Positions 33,452-38,477 of a stretch of DNA of 38,477 bases are shown here, one piece after another; positions within the stretch are counted from its first letter, which is position 1, and each line of letters begins with the position of its first letter. Position numbers and translations under genes: made by a program. The DNA is from Agrobacterium pusense (lineage in GTDB: Bacteria; Pseudomonadota; Alphaproteobacteria; Rhizobiales; Rhizobiaceae). Under the pieces are notes generated by a model. That model searched no databases, was not told the origin of the DNA, and saw only the letters and a program-made list of their open reading frames with translations. Location of the stretch: assembly GCF_900102105.1 (NCBI RefSeq), contig NZ_FNBB01000020.1:1-38477 (forward strand). Direction: 5' to 3'.

Positions 33452-34480
33452 ATGAAGAATTTGCCCCTCCTTGCACTGGCCGTTTACGCGCTGGCTGTGA
33501 CCAATTCGCCTGCCAATGCAGCTTACGACAAGATTGAGCCTGTCACCATCGATAACTTCGTGCGGGCCGAGAGCGATCTCTATTTCGGCCACTCGGTCGC
33601 CGACGGCGGCTTTGGTGCATGGAACCACATCAGGGAGCTTCTCCCGATCGACCATCAGGCGGTCATTCGCGGCAACCGCGACACCCTCTACTCGACTAGG
33701 GTGTTCGATCTCGACGCTGGTCCCGTGACGATTACGCTCCCTGACGCGGGAAGCCGCTTCATGTCACTGCAGGTTATCACCGAGGACCAGTACACCTGGA
33801 CGGAATACGGCCCTGGAGAACACGTTCTCGACAAGAGCAGGATCGGGACGCGATACGCGATGGCAGGGGTCCGGACACTGGTCGATCCAACTGACCCGAA
33901 GGATCTCGAACGTGTGCACGCCCTCCAGGACGCCCTGACGGTCTCTCAGCCGGGTGGACCGGGGAAGTTCGAGGTGCCCAACTGGGACAAGGAGAGTCAG
34001 AAGAGGATACGGGAAGCGCTTCTGGTTCTTGCCGCGACCGTTTCCGATACACGACGCGCATTCGGCACCAAGGAGGAGGTGGATCCCGTCCACTATCTCG
34101 TCGGCGCGGCGTCAGCATGGGGCGCGAATCCCGCTCGCGACGCCATCTACCTGAACGTCGTGCCACCCCGAAACGACGGCAATACGAACTATGTTCTCAA
34201 GGTCAAGGACGTGCCGGTGGACGGTTTTTGGTCCGTCAGCCTCTACAACCGTGACGGCTACTACCAGAAGAACCCGCACGACGCCTACACGCTCAACAAC
34301 CTCACGGCCAGCAGGGACGGCGACGGCGCCGTCACCATCCGTTTCGGCGGATGCGACGGAAAGACGTCCAACTGCCTGCCGATCATGGACGGCTGGAACT
34401 ACATGGTCCGGCTTTACCGCCCGAAGCCGGAGATACTCGACGGGCGATGGAATTTCCCAGAAGCCCATCCGGCTCCGTGA
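33452..34480 (+). CDS. Second DUF1254/DUF1214 exported protein
   Basis: 342 residues, ATG 33452 with AGGAG at 9 nt. A signal peptide (MKNLPLLALAVYALAVTNSPANA), then DUF1254 landmarks (VIRGNRDTLYSTRVFDLDAG, GSRFMSLQVITEDQYTW) and DUF1214 (VDGFWSVSLYNRDGYYQKNP, PIMDGWNYMVRLYRPKPEIL). About 130 residues shorter than its neighbour, mainly in the middle. The genes are not close copies but the same architecture, so the pair may form a complex or act on related substrates. It lies 55 bp ahead of the sulfatase gene. Confidence 0.85.
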   Translation: MKNLPLLALAVYALAVTNSPANAAYDKIEPVTIDNFVRAESDLYFGHSVADGGFGAWNHIRELLPIDHQAVIRGNRDTLYSTRVFDLDAGPVTITLPDAGSRFMSLQVITEDQYTWTEYGPGEHVLDKSRIGTRYAMAGVRTLVDPTDPKDLERVHALQDALTVSQPGGPGKFEVPNWDKESQKRIREALLVLAATVSDTRRAFGTKEEVDPVHYLVGAASAWGANPARDAIYLNVVPPRNDGNTNYVLKVKDVPVDGFWSVSLYNRDGYYQKNPHDAYTLNNLTASRDGDGAVTIRFGGCDGKTSNCLPIMDGWNYMVRLYRPKPEILDGRWNFPEAHPAP

Positions 34481-34535
34481 CTGTCCGCGGCAATGACTTC
34501 TTCACTTCAACGTATTCCAGAAGGGAGCATTTGAA

Positions 34536-36554
34536 ATGTCCGAATTCGAACTTGATCGTCGTAGCGTCTTGCGTGCCACGTCGGCTCTAGCCCTTCTTGG
34601 ACTGGGATCGGCGGTAGCGGGCCCTCCTGCCGCGGCGCAGGAACCTGCGACGACGGGCATCCAACCTAAGCCCGCGACGGAAGCGACTAAGGCAGCGAAC
34701 GAAGCGCTCCGGAAAATGTTGAACTTCGACGACCGCGAGGACTTCGAAAACGCGACGAGGGGGCTCATTGCCAAGCCCGACGTACTGACCATCAAGGACG
34801 ACGAGGGCGGCGTCGTCTGGGATCTCGAGCAGTATAAGAAGTTCATCGACGTCGACAAGCCGGCTCCCGACACCGTCAACCCGAGCCTGTGGCGGAACGC
34901 TCAGCTCAACATGCAGTACGGCCTCTTCAAGGTCCACGACCGCATCTTCCAGGTCCGCGGCTACGACCTCGCCAACGTGACCTTCGTTCAGGGAGACACG
35001 GGCTGGATCGTTCTCGACGCGGGAAGCGCGTTGGAGAGCACGAAGGCGGCCTACGAACTGGTAAGCGACAAACTCGGTAAGCGGCCTGTGCTGGCCGTCG
35101 TATATAGCCATTCGCATGGCGACCACTACGGCGGCGTTCGGGCGCTCGTAGACGAGAAGGACGTCGTGACCGGCAAGGTCCAGATCATCGCCCCGGAACA
35201 TTTTACCGAACATGCGATCAGCGAGTTCGTCATCGCGGGAAACGCGATGGGCCGCCGTGGCATCTACATGTACGGTCCACTGCTGGCACGTGACCCGATG
35301 GGCGGCGTGAACGCAGGTCTCGGTCAGACGATCGCGCATGGCAATTCGGGACTGATCCTGCCCACACGCGAAGTCAAGAAGACGGGCGAGGAAATCGTCA
35401 TCGACGGGGTGACGATGGTCTTCCAGGTGACGCCCGGAACGGAGGCGCCCGCGGAAATGAACACCTATCTCCCGCAGTTCCGTGGGATGTGGATGGCTGA
35501 GAACACGACTAACACGATGCACAACATCCTGACCCTTCGCGGCGCGCAGGTGAGGGACGCCTCGAAGTGGGCGAAGTTCCTCGACGAGACCATCCAGCTT
35601 TACGGCGACAAGACCGACTTCAAGTTCCAGGCTCATCACTGGCCGATGTGGGAGACGCAGAAGGTCGTTGAATACTGGAAGAAGCAGCGCGACCTCTACA
35701 AGTACATGCACGACCAGACGGTCAACCTGATGAACAAGGGATATACGGGGGTCGAGATATCCAACATGATCGAGCTCCCGCCCGAACTCGACCGGGCGTG
35801 GTTCAACCGCGGCTACTACGGCAGCCTCAAGCACAATACGCGCGCCATCTACCAGTTCTACATGGGCTTCTACGACGGCAATCCGTCGACGCTCGACGAA
35901 CTGCCGCCGGAGGAGAAGGCTAAGAAGTATCTCGACTACATGGGCGGCCCGGCAGCCGTGCTGGAGAAGGCGAAGGCGGACTTCGACAGTGGCGAGTACC
36001 GCTGGGTCGCCGAAGCGTTGAAGCATGTCGTCTTCGCGGACGCGGGCAACCAGGCCGCCAAGGAACTTCTGGCCGACGCCTACGAGCAGATGGGGTATCA
36101 GGCGGAATCTGGGCCGTGGCGTTCTATCTATCTTCAGGGTGCTCTAGAGCTACGGCACGGGGTCCCGACTGTCGGCAGCATCAATACCGCGGGGCCGGAC
36201 ACGGTACGGGCGATGCCTCCGGAGCTGCTCTTCGACTATCTCGCCGTGAAGCTGAACGCGGAGAAGGCGGCGGGAAAGAAGCTACAGGTCGCCTTCGACT
36301 TCGCCGATCTGGGCAAGAAGTTCACCGTCACGATCGAGAACGGCGTCCTGAACTATTCCACCAAGGCCGGCTCGCCTGAGGCAACGTTGTCCCTGTCGAA
36401 GGCCACCCTCGACGACATCCAGCTCGGAAATCTGACCGTGGAGAAGGCTATCCAGTCGGGCGCCGCCAAGGTCGACGGCGATCGTCAGAAGCTGAGCGAG
36501 TTTGCGGGAATGCTCGACGAGTTTCCGTTCTGGTTCAACATCGTCACTGCGTGA
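34536..36554 (+). CDS. Alkylsulfatase, MBL fold, Tat-exported
   Basis: 672 residues. Tat signal near the N-terminus (DRRSVLRATSALALLGLGSA). The metallo-beta-lactamase core has HSHGDH (residues 192-197) and the conserved second-shell pattern of SDS-type alkylsulfatases: MWMAENTTNTMHNILTLRG and FQAHHWPMW. The alkyl-sulfatase dimerisation region follows (YYGSLKHNTRAIYQFYMGFY), then an SCP2-like C-terminal domain (KLQVAFDFADLGKKFTVTIE). This is the whole BDS1/SdsA1 layout. Such enzymes hydrolyse linear primary alkyl sulfates, such as dodecyl sulfate, to the alcohol and sulfate with two Zn2+ ions. As a Tat substrate it should act in the periplasm on imported detergents. A long antisense open frame exists in this gene but is only a shadow. 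Confidence 0.92.
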   Translation: MSEFELDRRSVLRATSALALLGLGSAVAGPPAAAQEPATTGIQPKPATEATKAANEALRKMLNFDDREDFENATRGLIAKPDVLTIKDDEGGVVWDLEQYKKFIDVDKPAPDTVNPSLWRNAQLNMQYGLFKVHDRIFQVRGYDLANVTFVQGDTGWIVLDAGSALESTKAAYELVSDKLGKRPVLAVVYSHSHGDHYGGVRALVDEKDVVTGKVQIIAPEHFTEHAISEFVIAGNAMGRRGIYMYGPLLARDPMGGVNAGLGQTIAHGNSGLILPTREVKKTGEEIVIDGVTMVFQVTPGTEAPAEMNTYLPQFRGMWMAENTTNTMHNILTLRGAQVRDASKWAKFLDETIQLYGDKTDFKFQAHHWPMWETQKVVEYWKKQRDLYKYMHDQTVNLMNKGYTGVEISNMIELPPELDRAWFNRGYYGSLKHNTRAIYQFYMGFYDGNPSTLDELPPEEKAKKYLDYMGGPAAVLEKAKADFDSGEYRWVAEALKHVVFADAGNQAAKELLADAYEQMGYQAESGPWRSIYLQGALELRHGVPTVGSINTAGPDTVRAMPPELLFDYLAVKLNAEKAAGKKLQVAFDFADLGKKFTVTIENGVLNYSTKAGSPEATLSLSKATLDDIQLGNLTVEKAIQSGAAKVDGDRQKLSEFAGMLDEFPFWFNIVTA

Positions 36555-36614
36555 GTGGCACGCGCGGCGCTGGTCCGACTTTGATTGAGGACGCGAGACG
36601 CGGACGAGGCTGCG

Positions 36615-36995
36615 CCCCTCCAACAACAGGCGCCCGGCAATCTGCTCCGGAGACCAGCGTGCCTCCAACTGGGTGATGATCTCCGTGCGTAAATTCGGGT
36701 GCCGCCGCAGCTTTCTCAGCCGGCTTCGCCGGTCCTTGGAGATATCGTGAGCTACCGTGCTGTAGTAGCCGTCGTAGTCCGGCAGTTCACGATCGCGAAA
36801 CGTGTTGCGCTTTATCTCGCGGTAAATCGTCGAACGATGGCGGCCAAGCTGACGGGCCATTTCGTTGATGGGAACTTTTGCCGCCACCAGCTGATGTAGG
36901 CGTCGTCGGTCGGCGAGAGCAAGCTGCGTATAGCATCGGGACATGCCAAAATCACCAAAGTTAAACCATTGAAAACATTGGCATGTCGCACTTGG
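36615..36995 (-). mobile_element. IS30-family element, 5' end fragment
   Basis: ATG 36944 opens an IS30 transposase start: MSRCYTQLALADRRRLHQLV with the helix-turn-helix INEMARQLGRHRSTIYREIK and ITQLEARWSPEQIAGRL. After about 110 residues (near 36615) the sequence changes to DNA that follows the sulfatase stop, so the DDE catalytic domain is missing. The stretch 36969-36995 ahead of the ATG is the left terminal repeat and pairs, 18 of 27, with 13148-13174. The fragment's reading frame runs on over the sulfatase end to 36282 but that is not transposase. Confidence 0.75.
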
Positions 36996-37022
36996 AAATA
37001 GAATGTAACCGGCTACACATTT

Positions 37023-37173
37023 TGTCAAAGCTGAATAGGGATGCGACGGCGGTGGCCATATAGAAATGCGACACTTGCTCCCCGGATCAGCCCCCGATCC
37101 GACCGGCTGGGCCGGGTTGCAAGGGAGGAGCGGGGGCGGGTGAGGGGCACCCCTTCGGCTTTAGCTTTCTCAG
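37023..37173 (-). mobile_element. ISNCY-family right end, second copy
   Basis: TGTCAAAG at 37023 is followed by GAATAGGGATGCGAC and ATAGAAATGCGACAC and a GC-rich tract closely matching 15043-15190. Similarity breaks at about 37173, where a short unrelated stretch and a plus-strand gene begin; the transposase resumes at 37989. Confidence 0.65.
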
Positions 37174-37244
37174 TAGCAATTGTTCAGTCGTCGGCTGATA
37201 CTCGCTTTCATCTGAATTGAGCGGGTAGGGATCAAAGCTGAACG

Positions 37245-37983
37245 ATGCTTCCGGAAATCAAGCTGCAGGGTGATGTCGATGTTGCCGCGCTGTCACCACT
37301 TGTTCGCGGCATGCTTCTGTCCGTTGCCTATGCTGACGGCGAAGGTGGTATAGGATTGACGGCAACCGGCGCCATGAACCGCAAGTTCGTGCATTGGGCG
37401 GCTGTGAACTTCCTCTGGCCCGACTTCACAGCCAAAGATCTCTACAGCATGCACAAGGTGCTCAATGAGAGCGACATGCCACCGCTCTGGGTCGTGCGCG
37501 ACATGGCTCGCCATCTAAAATTGCTTCGCCGGAAAAAGAATGTTCTGCTGCCAACCAAACGAGGTCGCGAGTTTCTGCTGAACCCGCAAGCCTTCTTCGA
37601 TCTGGTCGCCACGGACTATCTCTATTCGTATGTCCACGTGACCGATCGGCCAGAGGACGTTCAGGCGCGATTGCGCTGGTGGCGCATGTTCCTCAACCTT
37701 CTCAATATCAAGGCCAGAGAAGGTTGCACGCCATTGGATGTTGTAAAAATCCTCAATCCAGACTTCGCGCCCCTATCAGACACCGAAATGACCCTGGAAG
37801 CCTGGGAACTGAAAATCCGATGTCCAATATGGCGTCCTGAGGCGCCTGTGCTGGCTCGGCCTGCTCTACGAGGCACGAGAAGGGCTCACGATTTTCCAGG
37901 ATGGATCCTTCCACAAGACGCCACTTTGGTCCGCCTGCCTGCAGCTGGAATCGGATACACAAAGCGACATCGGGGTGCATTGA
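37245..37983 (+). pseudogene. Protein of unknown function inside an ISNCY element, frameshifted
   Basis: About 245 residues when corrected. The N-terminal part (VDVAALSPLVRGMLLSVAYA, GGIGLTATGAMNRKFVHWAA, VLNESDMPPLWVVRDMARHL, LLPTKRGREFLLNPQAFFDL) looks like a winged-helix-type fold shared by a widespread group of hypothetical proteins in actinobacteria and proteobacteria. At about 37820 one extra base breaks the frame. Without it the end reads VQYGVLRRLCWLGLLYEARE and stops at TGA 37981-37983; as read, a nonsense tail continues to 38015. It sits on the opposite strand between the right end and the C-terminal coding part of an ISNCY element, so it was inserted into the element or is its cargo. 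Function unknown. Confidence 0.6.
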
Positions 37984-37988
37984 ACGTC

Positions 37989-38477
37989 TTATTCCGCCGC
38001 CGGCTGCTTCGATAATGCTTTCTCGCGCTTCGCAATCACCGCTGGATCGTTCATGAAATCCGTCCGCCGACCCGGCTTGCGGCCACGCTTCTGATACCCG
38101 TTCGCCGTGCTGCCGTCGCGAATACCGAACATATGATCTTTCTGCCCGGTGCGCCGTGGTCCGCCCTTGCTGCGCTGCTGTTCTCTGCCGGTCTGCATCT
38201 CGGCGACGATCGACAACATGTCGTCCAGCCGCTTGTTGTCGACGACCTCGGCACGATGCACCGAGCGTAACGTATCGAAGGTTCTATAGGGCAGGGCATA
38301 GCTCTCGTGCATGATCTCGAGCCGTCCGTCCGGATAGTCGCAGACAATCACCTTCTTACCTGCCAAAGGCGTGGAAATCTCGGTCGGATCGAGGATGAAC
38401 AGCACCTTGTCGTAGCGCAGCGTCAGGGATTGCGACAACGTGCGGATCTCCTTGCGACACATGGCGCCATCGAGATT
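37989..38477 (-). CDS. ISNCY-family transposase, C-terminal part (cut by the window edge)
   Basis: The last 157 residues of a transposase run off the right edge. They align over their full length with the end of the copy at 15.2 kb (MCRKEIRTLSQSLTLRYDKV, YPDGRLEIMHES, KRGRKPGRRTDFMNDP) but with many substitutions, so the two are different family members, not recent duplicates. TAA at 37989-37991. The DDE core lies outside the window. Confidence 0.8.
   Translation of the reverse strand, partial: NLDGAMCRKEIRTLSQSLTLRYDKVLFILDPTEISTPLAGKKVIVCDYPDGRLEIMHESYALPYRTFDTLRSVHRAEVVDNKRLDDMLSIVAEMQTGREQQRSKGGPRRTGQKDHMFGIRDGSTANGYQKRGRKPGRRTDFMNDPAVIAKREKALSKQPAAE

Noticed and set aside
34587..36026. 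479-codon open frame on the minus strand inside the alkylsulfatase gene
   Set aside because: It is a high-GC antisense shadow of a gene with complete catalytic motifs; composition is Val/Arg/His-rich without any recognisable domain.

Overview
The window reads as an alphaproteobacterial accessory region, most likely from the Rhizobiaceae or a close relative in the Hyphomicrobiales. The reasons are high GC, a cyoABCD/NDH-2 cluster beside an MHS-type MFS carrier, a DUF982 protein, a FtrA-like GlxA regulator, FixJ-type two-component proteins, and ISNCY and IS30 debris. I saw no rRNA, tRNA or CRISPR array. No replication gene is recognisable, so chromosome versus megaplasmid cannot be decided.

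Layout. (1) 1-9.1 kb is metabolic and respiratory: an ABC-ATPase fragment lacking Walker A, a frameshifted NDH-2, cyoD-C-B-A on the minus strand (cyoB frameshifted), a divergent MFS carrier, a SemiSWEET, a flavin-dependent LLM-class oxidoreductase and a translationally coupled 51-codon gene. (2) 9.2-16.7 kb is a graveyard of mobile DNA around a few complete genes: an SDR scrap, a serine recombinase with frameshifts, a SLOG/DUF2493-like tail, an intact Fic protein, a TetR stub cut by an ISNCY end, an IS30 3' end that truncates an SDR, a frameshifted LysR divergent from that SDR, and an ISNCY transposase fused to an unrelated N-terminus. (3) 16.9-19.3 kb carries a GlxA/FtrA regulator divergent from rhodanese, GNAT and NIPSNAP genes. 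(4) 19.2-22.6 kb is a regulatory block: a small DPIVRIE-domain protein, a lone receiver, a FixJ-type regulator, a MASE4 histidine kinase and a DUF982 protein. (5) 22.7-36.6 kb is an envelope-centred island: Gly/Pro-rich secreted protein, DUF2092 protein, small membrane protein, MscS channel, two outer-membrane beta-barrel proteins, a membrane-anchored DPIVRIE/TPR protein, a GlsB-like protein, a DUF900 lipoprotein hydrolase, two DUF1254/DUF1214 proteins and a Tat-exported alkylsulfatase. (6) 36.6-38.5 kb holds an IS30 5' end and a second ISNCY element split by a gene of unknown function.

Most notable. Six intergenic sites between 24.2 and 32.0 kb share an 18-bp motif close to CGTTAC-N-GTAACGTACTT. 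Each lies 47-70 nt upstream of a start codon, and two have an extra GTTACGTC half-site at identical spacing. Nearly every transcription unit of the envelope island carries one, so the island looks like one regulon under an unidentified regulator; the adjacent kinase/FixJ pair is the obvious candidate. A second motif, TGGACCAAGG[T/G]CCA, precedes the lone receiver and the small DPIVRIE gene.

Several otherwise good genes carry single-base frameshifts (NDH-2, cyoB, LysR, rhodanese, GlsB-like, the 37-kb gene). Two lie in short G/C runs, so assembly error must be excluded before calling them pseudogenes.
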